Source: Candidatus Accumulibacter sp. 66-26 (GTDB lineage: Bacteria > Pseudomonadota > Gammaproteobacteria > Burkholderiales > Rhodocyclaceae). From it: 64,000 nt of DNA. This document shows, in pieces, positions 47,824 through 59,000 of the stretch. The notes below the pieces were generated by a model. The model saw nothing but the letters and a program-made list of their open reading frames with translations. It was not told the origin of the DNA and did no database searches. The stretch covers positions 186,001 through 250,000 of the forward strand of contig MKUH01000019.1 in assembly GCA_001897745.1 (NCBI GenBank), given 5' to 3'. The position numbers were made by a program, and so were the translations under genes. Positions within the stretch are counted from its first letter, which is position 1; each line of letters begins with the position of its first letter.

Positions 47824-49275
47824 ATGAACGAAGAACTCCACCACGCCGACGCCGACGAATTGCAGGACCGCCTCACCGAGGTGCAGACCCTGCTCGCCCG
47901 GCACAAGCTGGTTGAGGATCTCGTGCATCGCCAGGAGATGCCGCGCAACGAGCGCCACGATCTGGTCGAAGGGCTGGTGCACAAGCAGCACCTGAACGAG
48001 CTGCGCCACCGCCTGGACAAGATGCACCCGGCGGACATCGCCTACATCCTCGAAGCGCTGCCGCTCGACGAGCGGCTCGTCGTCTGGGACCTCGTCAAGG
48101 CCGAGCGCGACGGCGACATCCTGCTCGAAGTCTCGGACGCCGTTCGCGAAAGCCTGATCGCGAACATGGATTCGCACGAGCTGGTGGCGGTGGCCGAAAG
48201 CCTCGACACCGACGAGCTCGCCGACCTCGCGCCCGACCTGCCGCACGACGTCATCCAGGGCGTCTTCCAGTCGCTCTCGGTCGAGGAGCGCGAGCAGCTG
48301 CGCGCCGCGATGTCCTACCCCGAGGACTCGGTCGGCTCGATCATGGATTTCGACATGGTCACCGTGCGCGAGGACGTCACGCTCGAGGTCGTGCTGCGCT
48401 ACCTGCGCCTGTTCGACGAACTGCCCGACCACACCGACCAGCTCTTCGTCGTCGACCGCGAGGAGCATCTGAAGGGCGTGCTGCCGCTCAACCGCCTGCT
48501 CGTCTCCGACCCGGACACCGAGGTCCGTGCGCTGATGCAGACCGACTTCATCGACCTCGAGCCGGACGATTTCGCCGAGGAAGCGGCCAAGGCCTTCGAG
48601 CGCTACGACCTCGTCTCGGCGCCGGTGGTCGACGAGGAGCACAAGCTGATCGGCCGCGTCACGATCAATACCGTCGTCGACTTCATCCGCGAGGAAAGCG
48701 AAGCCGAGCAGCTGGCGCAGGCCGGCCTGAAGGAAGAGGAAGACATCTTCGCGTCGGTCTGGGATTCGGTGAAGAACCGCTGGGCCTGGCTGGCGATCAA
48801 CCTCGTCACGGCCTTCATCGCGTCGCGCGTGATCGGCGCCTTCGAGGGCTCGATCGAGAAGCTCGTAGCGCTCGCCGCGCTGATGCCGATCGTCGCCGGC
48901 ATCGGCGGCAACTCGGGCAACCAGACGATCACCATGATCGTGCGCGCGATCGCCATCGGCCAGGTCCGCCACGACGCCATCCGCCGCCTGCTGCGCAAGG
49001 AGCTCGGCGTCGCGCTGATCAACGGCGTGCTGTGGGGCGGCCTGCTCGGCATCGCCGCCTGCTGGATGTACGGCAGCATCTCGCTCGGCATCGTGATGAC
49101 CTCGGCGATGACGCTCAACCTGCTGCTCGCCGCCACCGCCGGCGTCACCATCCCGCTGCTGCGCGTGCGCCTCGGCGCCGACCCGGCGGTCGGCAGCTCG
49201 GTGCTGATCACCGCACTCACCGACTCCGGCGGCTTCTTCATTTTCCTCGGCCTGGCGACGCTCTTCCTGCTCTGA
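47824..49275 (+). CDS. mgtE: Magnesium transporter MgtE
   Basis: Gated Mg2+ channel. 483 residues: cytoplasmic N domain (about 25-150, with MHPADIAYILEALPLDER), two CBS domains (about 155-275, including VVDEEHKLIGRVTINTVVDF), and five membrane helices from about 315. The pore motif region MPIVAGIGGNSGNQTITMIVRA is conserved. The Mg2+-sensing acidic residues are in the N and CBS domains, so regulation is expected to be at the protein level. Confidence 0.95.
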   Translation: MNEELHHADADELQDRLTEVQTLLARHKLVEDLVHRQEMPRNERHDLVEGLVHKQHLNELRHRLDKMHPADIAYILEALPLDERLVVWDLVKAERDGDILLEVSDAVRESLIANMDSHELVAVAESLDTDELADLAPDLPHDVIQGVFQSLSVEEREQLRAAMSYPEDSVGSIMDFDMVTVREDVTLEVVLRYLRLFDELPDHTDQLFVVDREEHLKGVLPLNRLLVSDPDTEVRALMQTDFIDLEPDDFAEEAAKAFERYDLVSAPVVDEEHKLIGRVTINTVVDFIREESEAEQLAQAGLKEEEDIFASVWDSVKNRWAWLAINLVTAFIASRVIGAFEGSIEKLVALAALMPIVAGIGGNSGNQTITMIVRAIAIGQVRHDAIRRLLRKELGVALINGVLWGGLLGIAACWMYGSISLGIVMTSAMTLNLLLAATAGVTIPLLRVRLGADPAVGSSVLITALTDSGGFFIFLGLATLFLL

Positions 49276-49293
49276 GCGGCTAGGGCGGAAACG

Positions 49294-49321
49294 AAAACGG
49301 CGACCCGCGGGTCGCCGTTTT
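49294..49321. terminator. Bidirectional terminator between mgtE and hemL
   Basis: AAAACGGCGACCC (49294-49306) and GGGTCGCCGTTTT (49309-49321) form a perfect 13-pair stem with a GC loop. A-tract on one side and T-tract on the other make it usable for both converging transcripts. Confidence 0.88.
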
Positions 49322-49356
49322 GCATGGCCGGGGCCGGCCCCGGTAAATTCCTGCGC

Positions 49357-50637
49357 TTACCAGGCCTTGAACACCGCCTCGGCGGCCGCCACCGTCGCCG
49401 CGATGTCGGCGTCGGTATGCGCCGCCGACACGAAGCCGGCCTCGAAGGCCGACGGCGCGAAGTAGTGGCCGGCGTCGAGCATGGCATGGAAGAAGCGGTT
49501 GAAGGCGTCCTTGTCGCAGGTCATCACTTCGGCGTAGCTGGTCGGGCAGGCGGCGCGGAAGTAGAGGCCGAACATGCCGCCGACCGACTGCGCCGAGAAC
49601 GCGACGCCGTGCCGCGCGGCCGCGGCGGTCAGGCCGTCGCACAGGGCCTTCGTCTTGCGCGTCAGGTCCGCGTAGAAACCGGGCTGCTGCACGAGCCTCA
49701 ACGTGGCCAGGCCGGCGGCCACCGCCACCGGGTTGCCGGACAGCGTGCCGGCCTGATAGACCGGGCCGAGCGGCGCGATCTTCTCCATGATTTCGCGCTT
49801 GCCGCCGAAAGCGCCGACCGGCATGCCGCCGCCGATCACCTTGCCGAGCGTCGTCAGGTCCGGCGTGATGCCGTAGTGGCCCTGCGCGCACTGCGGGCCG
49901 ACGCGGAAGCCGGTCATCACCTCGTCGAAAATCAGCACCGAGCCGTTGCGCGTGCACAGATCGCGCATCGCCTTGAGGAATTCGGCGGTGGGCGCGACCA
50001 GATTCATGTTGCCGACCACCGGCTCGACGATCACCGCCGCGATGCGTTCGCCGTGCTCGGCGAACGCGGCCTCGAGCTGCGCCACGTCGTTGTAGGCGAG
50101 CACCAGCGTGTGCTGCGCGAGGTCGGCCGGAACGCCGCCCGAATCCGGGTTGCCGAAGGTCAGCATGCCCGAGCCGGCCTTCACCAACAGGCTGTCCGAG
50201 TGCCCGTGGTAGCAGCCTTCGAACTTGATCAGCGCGTCGCGCCCGGTGTAACCGCGCGCCAGGCGGATCGCGCTCATCGTCGCCTCGGTACCGGAGCTGA
50301 CGAGGCGCACCATGTCGAGCGAGGGCAGCAGTTCGCAGAGCAGGTCGGCCATGTCGACCTCGATTTCGGTCGGCGCGCCGAAGGACAGACCCCGCGCCGC
50401 CGTCTCCTGCACCGCGCGCACCACCTCGGGATGTGCGTGGCCGAGAATCAGCGGGCCCCACGAACCGACGTAGTCGAGGTAGCTCCGGCCGTCGGCGTCG
50501 GTGACGCGCGGGCCGCGGCCCTCGACGAAGAAACGCGGCGCGCCGCCGACCGAACGGAAGGCGCGCACCGGCGAATTGACGCCACCGGGAATGTGGCGCT
50601 GGGCGCGCTCGAAAAGTTGCTCGTTGCGATTGCTCAT
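49357..50637 (-). CDS. hemL: Glutamate-1-semialdehyde 2,1-aminomutase
   Basis: Makes 5-aminolevulinate for haem by the C5 pathway. 426 residues: [69 protein letters not shown], and the PLP lysine in [18 protein letters not shown]. It overlaps thiE by four bases, so hemL, thiE and thiD are read as a thiD-thiE-hemL operon. Confidence 0.97.
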   Translation of the reverse strand: MSNRNEQLFERAQRHIPGGVNSPVRAFRSVGGAPRFFVEGRGPRVTDADGRSYLDYVGSWGPLILGHAHPEVVRAVQETAARGLSFGAPTEIEVDMADLLCELLPSLDMVRLVSSGTEATMSAIRLARGYTGRDALIKFEGCYHGHSDSLLVKAGSGMLTFGNPDSGGVPADLAQHTLVLAYNDVAQLEAAFAEHGERIAAVIVEPVVGNMNLVAPTAEFLKAMRDLCTRNGSVLIFDEVMTGFRVGPQCAQGHYGITPDLTTLGKVIGGGMPVGAFGGKREIMEKIAPLGPVYQAGTLSGNPVAVAAGLATLRLVQQPGFYADLTRKTKALCDGLTAAAARHGVAFSAQSVGGMFGLYFRAACPTSYAEVMTCDKDAFNRFFHAMLDAGHYFAPSAFEAGFVSAAHTDADIAATVAAAEAVFKAW

Positions 50638-51275
50638 ACGGTTTCCTCGAACAGGTGTTGATAGGCGCGGGCCCGCGATTCGATATCGGGCGCCGCGAAC
50701 AGGTCGCTGATGACGGCCAGCAGATCGGCGCCGGCCGTGAGCAGCGGCGGCGCGTTGTCGAGCGTGATGCCGCCGATCGCGCAGGCCGGAACGCCCAGTT
50801 CGGCGCGGCAGCGGGCGAACAGCGCGTGCGGGGCGACTGGCGCCTGCGGCTTGGTCGGCGACGGATAGACGGCGCCGAAGGCGACATAGTCGGCGCCCGC
50901 CGCGACGGCGGCGCGAGCGCGCGCGAAATCGGCGTAACAGGAGGCGCCGAGCAGCTTGTCCGGCCCCAGCGTGCGGCGCGCGGCGGCCAGGTCGCCGTCG
51001 TCGGCGCCGAGGTGCACGCCATCCGCATCGACCGCCTGCGCCAGCGCCAGATCGTCGTTAATCACGAAACGCGCGGCATAACGCCGGCACAGCGCACGCA
51101 GGGCCTGCGCGACGACGGCACGCTCGCCGGCGGCGGCGCCCTTGGCGCGATACTGGACGACGACGGCGCCGCCGCGCAGCGCGGCCTCGACGCGTTCGCT
51201 CAACTGCGGCAGGCGCAGTCCGTCCGGCGTGATCGCATACAGGCCGCGCAGCGGCGGCCGGCGCGCCTCAGGCAT
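50634..51275 (-). CDS. thiE: Thiamine-phosphate synthase
   Basis: Joins the pyrimidine and thiazole halves of thiamine. 213 residues from the ATG at 51275, eight bases inside thiD; longer in-frame readings run through thiD and are not credible. [11 protein letters not shown] at the start, [12 protein letters not shown] for the pyrophosphate site, [51 protein letters not shown] and [11 protein letters not shown]. Works with ThiC and ThiD, although thiC is regulated separately 12 kb upstream. Confidence 0.93.
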   Translation of the reverse strand: MPEARRPPLRGLYAITPDGLRLPQLSERVEAALRGGAVVVQYRAKGAAAGERAVVAQALRALCRRYAARFVINDDLALAQAVDADGVHLGADDGDLAAARRTLGPDKLLGASCYADFARARAAVAAGADYVAFGAVYPSPTKPQAPVAPHALFARCRAELGVPACAIGGITLDNAPPLLTAGADLLAVISDLFAAPDIESRARAYQHLFEETV

Positions 51276-52119
51276 CCCCGTCCTCGGCGGCGGCGCGCGC
51301 CCAGAAGAAACGGTCGGGAATGTACTGCCCCATGCCCGGCCGGAAGCCGGCGGCCAGCGCCTGCCAGGTGTAGTCCTGCGCATCGCGCACGGCGTCCTCG
51401 ACGGCGAGGCCGTTGGCGAGATTGGCGGCGATCGCCGAGGCCAGCGTGCAGCCCGAACCGTGGTAGCTGCCCGGCAGGCGCTCCCAGGCGTCGCTGCGCA
51501 CCAGCCCATGCTCGCCATACAGGCTGTTCACCACCTGCTGCGTGTTTTCGTGCGTGCCGGTGACGAGCACGTATTCGCAGCCGCAGACGATCAGCCGGCG
51601 CGCGCAGTCGATCAGCGACGGGTCGCCGCCCCCCTCACCCTCGCCGTCTTCGTCGTCGGCCAGCCGGCGCGCCTCGAGGCTGTTCGGCGTCAGCACCGTG
51701 GTCTGCGGCAGCAGCAGTTCGCGCAGCGCCGAGATCGTCTCCTCGTCAATCAACTGGTCGCCGCGCCCCGACGCCAGCACCGGATCGAGCACGAGCGGCA
51801 CGTCGGGGTAGTCGGAGAGGATTTCGGCGATCACCGCGATGTTCTCGACGCTACCCAGCAGGCCGATCTTGAAGGCGGCGACCGGCATGTCCTCGAGCAG
51901 GGTGCGCGCCTGGTCCTCGACCCACTCGGCGTCCATCGGCAGAACGCTGTCCACGCCCGCGGTATCCTGGACGGTCAGCGCGGTAAGCACCGACAGGGGA
52001 TGGCAACCCATCGACGCCAGCGTCATCAGGTCGGCCTGCAGTCCCGCGCCGCCGGTGGGGTCGCTGGCGGCGAACGAGAGGACGATGGGGGGCGAGAGTT
52101 GCGGCGAAGTGTGGACCAT
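51268..52119 (-). CDS. thiD: Hydroxymethylpyrimidine/phosphomethylpyrimidine kinase
   Basis: Phosphorylates HMP and HMP-P in thiamine synthesis. 283 residues from the ATG at 52119 ([16 protein letters not shown]); the ribokinase-fold features are [45 protein letters not shown] and [18 protein letters not shown]. An acidic, Gly-rich insert ([12 protein letters not shown]) follows the TPN motif. First of thiD-thiE-hemL. It diverges from the rubredoxin gene across 59 bases. Confidence 0.93.
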   Translation of the reverse strand: MVHTSPQLSPPIVLSFAASDPTGGAGLQADLMTLASMGCHPLSVLTALTVQDTAGVDSVLPMDAEWVEDQARTLLEDMPVAAFKIGLLGSVENIAVIAEILSDYPDVPLVLDPVLASGRGDQLIDEETISALRELLLPQTTVLTPNSLEARRLADDEDGEGEGGGDPSLIDCARRLIVCGCEYVLVTGTHENTQQVVNSLYGEHGLVRSDAWERLPGSYHGSGCTLASAIAANLANGLAVEDAVRDAQDYTWQALAAGFRPGMGQYIPDRFFWARAAAEDGDA

Positions 52120-52178
52120 GAAAGATGGCCGGCGACGGACGGCCACGAAGGCGCCGGCAGGCATCGAAAGGCTTTAGG

Positions 52179-52412
52179 ATGGCGAATTCTAACCGAAAAC
52201 CCCCGCCTGCCATGAACGCCTCAGCCGTCCCGCCGGACCGCCTTCCCCTGCGCACCTGGATGTGCCGCATCTGCGGCTTCATTTACGACGAAACGGCGGG
52301 GCTTCCCGACGAGGGCATCGCCCCGTTCACGCGCTGGGAAGACGTCCCGGCGGACTGGACCTGCCCCGAGTGCGGAGCCCGCAAGGAGGACTTCGAAATG
52401 GTCGAAATTTAG
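52179..52412 (+). CDS. Rubredoxin
   Basis: Small iron-sulfur electron carrier. The core is TWMCRICGFIYDE and DWTCPECGARKEDFEMVEI: two Cys-x2-Cys knuckles binding one Fe. 77 residues from the ATG at 52179, which has GAAAGG seven bases before it; an ATG at 52212 giving 66 residues is equally good by family length but lacks a ribosome-binding site. Partner reductase or oxidase unknown. It ends 11 bases before the Pil-Chp promoter candidate. Confidence 0.92.
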   Translation: MANSNRKPPPAMNASAVPPDRLPLRTWMCRICGFIYDETAGLPDEGIAPFTRWEDVPADWTCPECGARKEDFEMVEI

Positions 52413-52422
52413 GATATTCCGG

Positions 52423-52428
52423 TATAGT
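52423..52428 (+). promoter_or_regulatory. Candidate -10 element of the pil-chp operon
   Basis: TATAGT 75 bases before the pilG start, between rubredoxin and pilG. The -35 hexamer is not obvious. The pilG ribosome site TGGAGGAA lies just before its TTG. Confidence 0.4.
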
Positions 52429-52503
52429 ATTGTCCCAATAAGTCATCTACCGGATTCGGGGCCGGAGACACAACTAGAACCCCGGAATCCTCTGGAGGAA
52501 TAA

Positions 52504-52911
52504 TTGGCTGAAGCTGCAAATCTGGCAGGCGTCAAAGTCATGGTCATTGACGACAGCAACACGATCCGGCGCAGCGCCGAGATTTTCCTTGTGCAGGCAG
52601 GCTGCCAGGTGTTGCTCGCCGAAGACGGCTTCGACGCGCTCGCGAAGATTGCCGACCACCAGCCAGACGTCATTTTTTGCGACATCATGATGCCGCGCCT
52701 CGACGGCTACCAGACCTGCGCCCTGATCAAGAAAAACCAGCGTTTTCGCGGCACCCCGGTGGTCATGCTGTCGTCCAAGGACGGCCTCTTCGACCGCGCG
52801 CGCGGCCGCATGGTCGGGTCCGACCAATACCTGACCAAGCCCTTCACCAAGGACAGCCTGCTGCAGGCGGTCGCCACCTTCGCCCCGCAGTCCGTCCAAG
52901 CGCATTCATAA
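52504..52911 (+). CDS. pilG: Twitching-motility response regulator PilG
   Basis: Single-domain CheY-like receiver of the Pil-Chp pathway, driving pilus extension in Pseudomonas. 135 residues from a TTG start preceded closely by GGAGG. VMVIDDSNTIRRSAEIFL gives the acidic pocket, FCDIMMPRLDGYQ the phospho-acceptor Asp60, and LTKPFTKDSL the conserved Lys. First of pilG-pilH-pilI-pilJ-pilL. Confidence 0.93.
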   Translation: MAEAANLAGVKVMVIDDSNTIRRSAEIFLVQAGCQVLLAEDGFDALAKIADHQPDVIFCDIMMPRLDGYQTCALIKKNQRFRGTPVVMLSSKDGLFDRARGRMVGSDQYLTKPFTKDSLLQAVATFAPQSVQAHS

Positions 52912-52943
52912 ACCACCCAAAGGCAATACAGGGAGTCAGCACC

Positions 52944-53306
52944 ATGCCCGTCAAGAAAATCCTAGTCGTCGACGATTCGCCCACCGAGCGTCACTTCATG
53001 GTCGAACTCCTGACCAGGAACGGCTATCAGGTCATCACCGCCGAAAGCGGCGAGGAAGGCATCGCCAAGGCCAAGGCGGAACAGCCCGATCTGGTTCTGA
53101 TGGACGTCGTGATGCCCGGCCTCAACGGCTACCAGGCCACGCGCACGCTGACGCGCGACGAAGCGACGAAGAACATCCCGGTCATCGTCTGCACCTCAAA
53201 GGGGCAGGAAACCGACAAGATCTGGGGCCTGCGCCAGGGCGCGCAGGACTACATGGTCAAGCCGGTCAACGGCGAGGAACTGCTGGTCAAGATCGCGGCG
53301 CTCTGA
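52944..53306 (+). CDS. pilH: Twitching-motility response regulator PilH
   Basis: 120-residue CheY-like receiver acting with PilG; in Pseudomonas it opposes PilG, probably as a phosphate sink. ILVVDDSPTERHFMVELL, phospho-acceptor Asp54 in LMDVVMPGLNGYQATRTL, and YMVKPVNGEELL. The ATG at 52944 follows GGGAG. The 32-base gap from pilG and 14 bases to pilI fit one operon. Confidence 0.94.
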   Translation: MPVKKILVVDDSPTERHFMVELLTRNGYQVITAESGEEGIAKAKAEQPDLVLMDVVMPGLNGYQATRTLTRDEATKNIPVIVCTSKGQETDKIWGLRQGAQDYMVKPVNGEELLVKIAAL

Positions 53307-53320
53307 CCGGCGGCTGAAGC

Positions 53321-53830
53321 ATGGCCAAGAAGATCAGCCTCCGCGAATTCCAGGAGCACCTGGCGGCGCGTCTGGTCGGCGCCAGCGGCCAGAGCGCGGC
53401 CGGCCTGCTCGGCATCCAGTCCGGCGCCGATTACTGGCTGGTCAATCTTTCGGACTCGGGCGAGATCGTTCCGCTGACGCCGCTGACCGCCGTGCCGCTG
53501 ACCAAGCCCTGGTTCGCCGGCATCGCCAACATCCGCGGCAATCTCTACTCGGTGGCCGACTTTTCTGCCTTCCAGGGCAAGGACCCGACGCCGCAGAACG
53601 CCGGCTCGCGCCTGCTGCTCGTCGGCACCCGGCACGGCACCAACGCCGCGCTGCTCGTCACGCGCATGCTCGGCCTGCGCAACATCGAGGCGCTCACCCC
53701 GGCGCCGGCCGAAGCCGATGCGCCGGCCTGGGCCCGCGCGTCCTACACCGACAACGAAGGACGGCGCTGGAAGATGCTCAACGTCCGCGAACTGCTCGCC
53801 GACGACGCCTTCATGGAGATCGGCGCCTGA
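53321..53830 (+). CDS. pilI: CheW-like adaptor PilI
   Basis: 169-residue CheW-domain scaffold linking the PilJ receptor to the PilL kinase. Two SH3-like halves: GIQSGADYWLVNLSDSGEIVPL and TKPWFAGIANIRGNLYSVADF, with LLLVGTRHGTNAALLVTRM. The size is slightly above the typical CheW. Confidence 0.9.
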   Translation: MAKKISLREFQEHLAARLVGASGQSAAGLLGIQSGADYWLVNLSDSGEIVPLTPLTAVPLTKPWFAGIANIRGNLYSVADFSAFQGKDPTPQNAGSRLLLVGTRHGTNAALLVTRMLGLRNIEALTPAPAEADAPAWARASYTDNEGRRWKMLNVRELLADDAFMEIGA

Positions 53831-53896
53831 GCCCCTCCCCGTCCGTCCCGCCGCTCAACAACATCAACTGCACTGCCGTGTAACCGGAGAAGCAAT

Positions 53897-56062
53897 ATGG
53901 CGTTTAAACTGACACTGCCCGGCTTTTTGTCAGGCAAGAAGGCTCCCGCAGACCAGACGATTTCCGCCCCCACGGTGATGGAAAGCGCGCGGCCGGCGAG
54001 CAAGGGGAAGAGCGCGCCCGCGCTCGGCTTCCTCAGCCAGTACTCGGTCACCAAGCAGCTGCAGATTCTGGGCGGCGCCCTGTTGCTCGTGATGCTGGTG
54101 ATCGCCGCCATCATCTATCACGACAACCGCGAATCGGCTTACGGCACGACCTATATCGCCGCCTCCGGCGAAATGCGCATGCTCTCGCAGCGCCTCGCCA
54201 AGGCGTCCAGCCTCGCCCTGCAGGGCAACCCGGCGGCCTTCAAGCAGCTCAAGGAATCGCGCGACAACTTCGCCGAGAAGCTGGACCGCCTGAGCAACGG
54301 CGGCGAGATCGGCGAAACCGCCGTCCCGCCCTCGCCGGAAGACGTCCAGCCGCAGCTGCAGGTGCTCACCGAGGAATGGACCAAGACCGACAAGAACGCC
54401 GCGCAGCTGCTCGAAATGGAGAAGAACCTGATCTCGCTCGGCAAGGACGTCGCGACGATCAACAACAAGAACCCGCAGCTGCTCGAACTGTCCGAACAGG
54501 TCGCCGCGCTCAAGCTGCAGACCGGCTCCGGCCCGCGCGAGATCGCCGCCGCCAACCAGCTGGTGATGCTGACCCAGCGCGTGGCGAAGAACGCCAGCGC
54601 GCTGCTCGTCGGCGACGCCATCGACCCGGAAGTCGCCTTCCTGCTCGGCAAGGACACCAACACCTTCCGCGACCTGCTGAACGCGCTGTCGAAGGGCAGC
54701 GACGTACTGCGCATCGCGGCGACCGGCGACTCCGACACGCGCCAGAAGCTCGGCGAACTCGAAGCCACCTTCAAGGACTACCAGACCGCCGTCGGCGGCA
54801 TTCTCGGCAGCATGCAGAAGCTGGTGCTCGCCAAGCAGGCCGGCGCCCGCATCTTCCGCGACAGCGAGCAGCTGCTCGACGCCACCGACCAGCTGGCCCA
54901 GGCCTACCAGGGCAGCGCCGGCGAGCGCGCGACCTACGGCGCCACGCTCGCCGTCCTCGTCCTGCTCGCCCTCGGCATCCTGGGCACGATGGCCAAGGTC
55001 TACCTCGACGACACCCGCCGCCGCACCGCCGAAGCCGAACAGAGCCGGCAGGAGACCGAAACGCTGAACCGCCAGAATCAGGACGCCATTCTGCGTCTAA
55101 TGAACGAACTGGGCGACCTCGCCGACGGCGACCTGACGGTCACCGCGACCGTGTCGGAAGACATCACCGGCGCCATCGCCGACTCGATCAACTACACGAT
55201 CGAAGAGCTGCGCGTGCTGGTCGGCCGCATCAACGACGCCGCCGGCCGCGTCACGCAGGCGACCGAGATCGCCCAGCAGACCTCCGCCGAGCTGCTCGCC
55301 GCCGCCGAGCGCCAGTCGGTCGAAATTCAGGATGCCGGCCGCTCCGTCCTGGCCATGGCCAGCTCGATGACGCAGGTGTCGGGCGACGCCAACCAGTCGG
55401 CGCAGGTCGCCCGCCAGTCGCTGGCCGCCGCCGGCAAGGGTACGCAGGCCGTGCAGGATTCGATCAAGGGTATGAACGAAATCCGCGAGCAGATCCAGGA
55501 AACCTCGAAGCGCATCAAGCGCCTCGGCGAAAGCTCGCAGGAGATCGGCGAAATCGTCGAACTGATTTCCGACATTACCGAACAGACCAACGTGCTGGCG
55601 CTCAACGCCGCCATCCAGGCCGCCTCAGCCGGCGAGGCGGGGCGCGGCTTTACCGTGGTTGCCGAGGAAGTGCAGCGCCTCGCCGAACGTTCCGGCGAGG
55701 CCACCAAGCAGATCGCGGCGATCGTCAAGACGATTCAGACCGACACGCAGGACGCCGTTTCGGCCATGGAAGAATCGACGCAGGGCGTGGTCGAAGGCGC
55801 CAAGCTGTCAGACGCCGCCGGACAGGCGCTGGCCGAGATCGGCTCGGTGTCGCAGAACCTCGCGCAGCTGATCGAGAACATCTCCAGCGCCACCCGCGAG
55901 CAGGCCGACTCGGCCACCGGCGTGGCGAACAAGATGCAGGACATTCTGCGCGTCACCGAGCAGACGACCGCCGGCACGCAGAAGACCGCCAGCGCGGTCG
56001 GCGAACTGGCCGGCCTGGCGACCGAACTGAAAGGCTCGGTCGCGGGCTTCAAGGTCGCCTGA
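53897..56062 (+). CDS. pilJ: Type IV pilus methyl-accepting chemoreceptor PilJ
   Basis: 721-residue chemoreceptor. Two membrane helices (about 57-76: [18 protein letters not shown]; about 345-368: [19 protein letters not shown]) enclose a periplasmic domain of about 270 residues with two PilJ-type repeats ([18 protein letters not shown] and [18 protein letters not shown]). A HAMP and a long coiled-coil follow, with the hairpin tip [33 protein letters not shown]. It senses pilus retraction or surface contact in Pseudomonas. Ribosome site GGAGAAG. No pilK methyltransferase gene lies between it and pilL. Confidence 0.94.
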   Translation: MAFKLTLPGFLSGKKAPADQTISAPTVMESARPASKGKSAPALGFLSQYSVTKQLQILGGALLLVMLVIAAIIYHDNRESAYGTTYIAASGEMRMLSQRLAKASSLALQGNPAAFKQLKESRDNFAEKLDRLSNGGEIGETAVPPSPEDVQPQLQVLTEEWTKTDKNAAQLLEMEKNLISLGKDVATINNKNPQLLELSEQVAALKLQTGSGPREIAAANQLVMLTQRVAKNASALLVGDAIDPEVAFLLGKDTNTFRDLLNALSKGSDVLRIAATGDSDTRQKLGELEATFKDYQTAVGGILGSMQKLVLAKQAGARIFRDSEQLLDATDQLAQAYQGSAGERATYGATLAVLVLLALGILGTMAKVYLDDTRRRTAEAEQSRQETETLNRQNQDAILRLMNELGDLADGDLTVTATVSEDITGAIADSINYTIEELRVLVGRINDAAGRVTQATEIAQQTSAELLAAAERQSVEIQDAGRSVLAMASSMTQVSGDANQSAQVARQSLAAAGKGTQAVQDSIKGMNEIREQIQETSKRIKRLGESSQEIGEIVELISDITEQTNVLALNAAIQAASAGEAGRGFTVVAEEVQRLAERSGEATKQIAAIVKTIQTDTQDAVSAMEESTQGVVEGAKLSDAAGQALAEIGSVSQNLAQLIENISSATREQADSATGVANKMQDILRVTEQTTAGTQKTASAVGELAGLATELKGSVAGFKVA

Positions 56063-56094
56063 GCCGCGCGGAGAAACTGGAGAGATAGCCCCCG

Positions 56095-59000
56095 ATGAAT
56101 GCCGCGACGGAATTCGATGTCGGCCCGCTGACCTGGGTCAAGAGCGAGATCGATCTCGCGCTGGAGCGCGCCGCGCAGGCGCTCCAGCAATACGCCGCGA
56201 GCGGCACCGCAGCCGCCGACGGCGCGGGCGACCTGACGCAGATCCGCTTTGCGCGCACCCACCTGCATCAGGTGCAGGGCGCGCTGACCATCGTCGGCCT
56301 CGACGGCGTCACCCAGTTTGCCGAAGCGCTCGAGTTCCTGCTCGAAGACGCCGAGCAGCAAAAGCTGCCGGCCGACGCCGCGCTGCTCGCGCTGGTCCAC
56401 CGCGCGCTCGAAACGACCCGGCACTACCTCGACGATCTGGTCGGCGGCCACCCCAACCAGCCGCTGCGCCTGCTTCCGCTCTACCGCGAAGTGCAGGCGG
56501 CGCGCGGCCAGGCGCGCGTCTCGGCGACCGACCTCTTCTTCCCCGACCTCAGCGCCCGCCCGCCGCGCCGCCCGGCCAACCTGCAGGCGATGGCGCACGA
56601 CGACTTCCTGAAGATGCTGCGCCAGGAGCGCGCCCGCTTCCAGCGCGGCCTGCTGGCCTGGCTGCGCGCGCCGCAGGAACGCGACGGCGTCGACCAGATG
56701 CTGGACGCCGTGAAGCTCATCGAGGCGACGCAGGAAGCGGCCGCCGCCCGTTCCTTCTGGTGGGTGGCCACCGGCTTCCTGTCGGCGCTGGCCGAGGGCA
56801 AGCTGCCGGCCGAAACCGACGTCAAGCAGCTGTGCGCGCGCATCGACCTGCAGATCCGGCGCCTCGCCGAAGGCTCGCGCAACGTCGCCGAGCGTCTCAT
56901 GCGCGACGCGCTCTATTTCGTCGCCAACGCCGACAGCGACAGCGCCGCCGTGCAGCAGGTGAAGACCGCCTACCGCCTGCAGGAGGCCATCCCGTCCGCC
57001 GCGCCGCTGATTCCCGCACCGCAGGAAAGCGCCCGCCGTCGCCTGCGCGAAATCATCGCCGCCACCGAAGAAGCCTGGAACCGCTTCTGCGCCGGCTCCG
57101 CGCAAGCGCTGCCGCAATTCCGGGAAAACGCCGGCGCGCTCTCGCACACCGTCGAACAGCTCGGCCACACCGACTATCGCCGCCTGGCGCAGGCCATCGC
57201 CGCCGCCGCCAACTGGCTGGCCGACCAGCCGACGCGCCAGTCCGAAGCGCTGGCCATGGAAGTCGCCACCGCCATCCTGCTCGCGCAGAACGCACAGGAG
57301 AATTTCCAGCACCTGGGCGGCGACTTTGCCCACCAGGTGGATGTCATGGTCGCGCGCATCCACGGCTGCATCGCCGAAAATCCGCCGCTGCCCGGCTCGG
57401 AAGTCCCCTCGCTCGACGAGATGTCGCGCCAGGCGCAGGAAAAGCTGCTGATCGGCCAGGTCGCCCGCGAAATCCAGAGCAACCTCGCGCAGATCGAACA
57501 GGTTCTCGACGGCTTCTTCCGCGACGCCGAACGGCGCGGCGACCTGGCCAGCCTCGACGTCCCGGTCCGCCAGGTGATCGGCGCGCTGACCGTGATGCGT
57601 CACGACGGCGCGGTCGACGCGCTGCGCGAATGCGCCGCCGAGATCAAGCAGTTCGCGGCGCCCGACTACCAGCCGGCGGAAGCCGATTTCGAACGCGTCG
57701 CCGACCGCCTGTCGATGCTCGGTTTCTTCATCGATTCGCTGCAGCACGGCGCGAGCGATTTCGCGGCCTTCGCGCGCCAGATGCGCGGCGGTCCCGCGGA
57801 CGAGGCCGTTGCTGCCGAGGAAGAAGACGACGAGGCGGCCACCAGCGTCGAACAGGAAGTCGAGCAGCAGAAGCGCGAAGCGCAGGCGCTGCTCAGCGCG
57901 CTGCGCGAACAGCCGAGCGACGCCGGCCTGCGCGAGGAGTTGCGGCAGAACCTGACAGCGCTGCAGAAGGACGCCGACCTCGTCGCCGACAAAGCGCTCG
58001 GACAGCAGGCGAAGGCCATGCTCACGGCCCTCAACGCGGAAGACACCGCCGCCGCGCCGCACGACCTCGGCTTCGCCGATCTCATGCCGCAAGCGCCGCT
58101 CACGCCGCAGCCCTCGGCCGAAACGCTGCAGCTCTCGCTGAGCAGCAACGAAGAAATCGACGCCGAGCTGCTCTCCATCTTCCTCGAGGAAGCGCACGAG
58201 GTGCTCGGCGCCATCGCCGAAAATCTCCAGGTCCTGCACCGCCAGCCGCACGACGGCGACGTGCTGACCAACATCCGGCGCGCCTTCCACACACTGAAGG
58301 GCAGCGGCCGCATGGTCGGCCTGCGCGATCTGGGCGAAGCGGCCTGGGCCGTCGAGCAGACGCTCAACCAGTGGCTGCGCCAGGAACGCGCGGTCGGCGC
58401 CCCGCTATTCGACCTGCTCGAGCAGGCGCTGACGGTATTCACGCAATGGGTCGCGCACCTTGAGCAGGGCGGCCCGCTCCCCGACGCCGGCGCCATGACG
58501 GCGCTCGCCGAGCGCCTGCGGAACGGCGACGGGACGCCTCCGGCCGCTCCCGTCGACGCGCCGGCCACCGTGCCGGAAGCGCCAGCCGCGGCGCACAGCG
58601 CCGAGATCATCACGCTCGAATTCCCGCCCCCGCCGGCCACCACGGGCAGCGACGCGGAAGCCGCCGCCGTCGATACCGAGGCGGACAACGCTGCCGACGA
58701 AGCGCTCGACGGCGACGAAGCCATCGAACCGCTCGATCTCGACGCACTTCCGGAGTTCGACGCGGTCGCCGAACCCGGCGCGCACGCACCTGCCGCCGCG
58801 GACGCGCCGCCGCTCGCCGCCAGTCCAGACGCAGCGCACGCCTTCGCGACGAACGACGGCAACGACCCCATCGCCTTCGACGGCGCCCCCGCGGGCACAA
58901 CCGCCGACGCCGAATTCAGCTTCGACCTCGCCGTGCCGGACGCGGCCCCGCCGCCCGCCGCACCGCCCGCGCGCGCCGCGGAAGGCGCGCAGCCGCGCAT

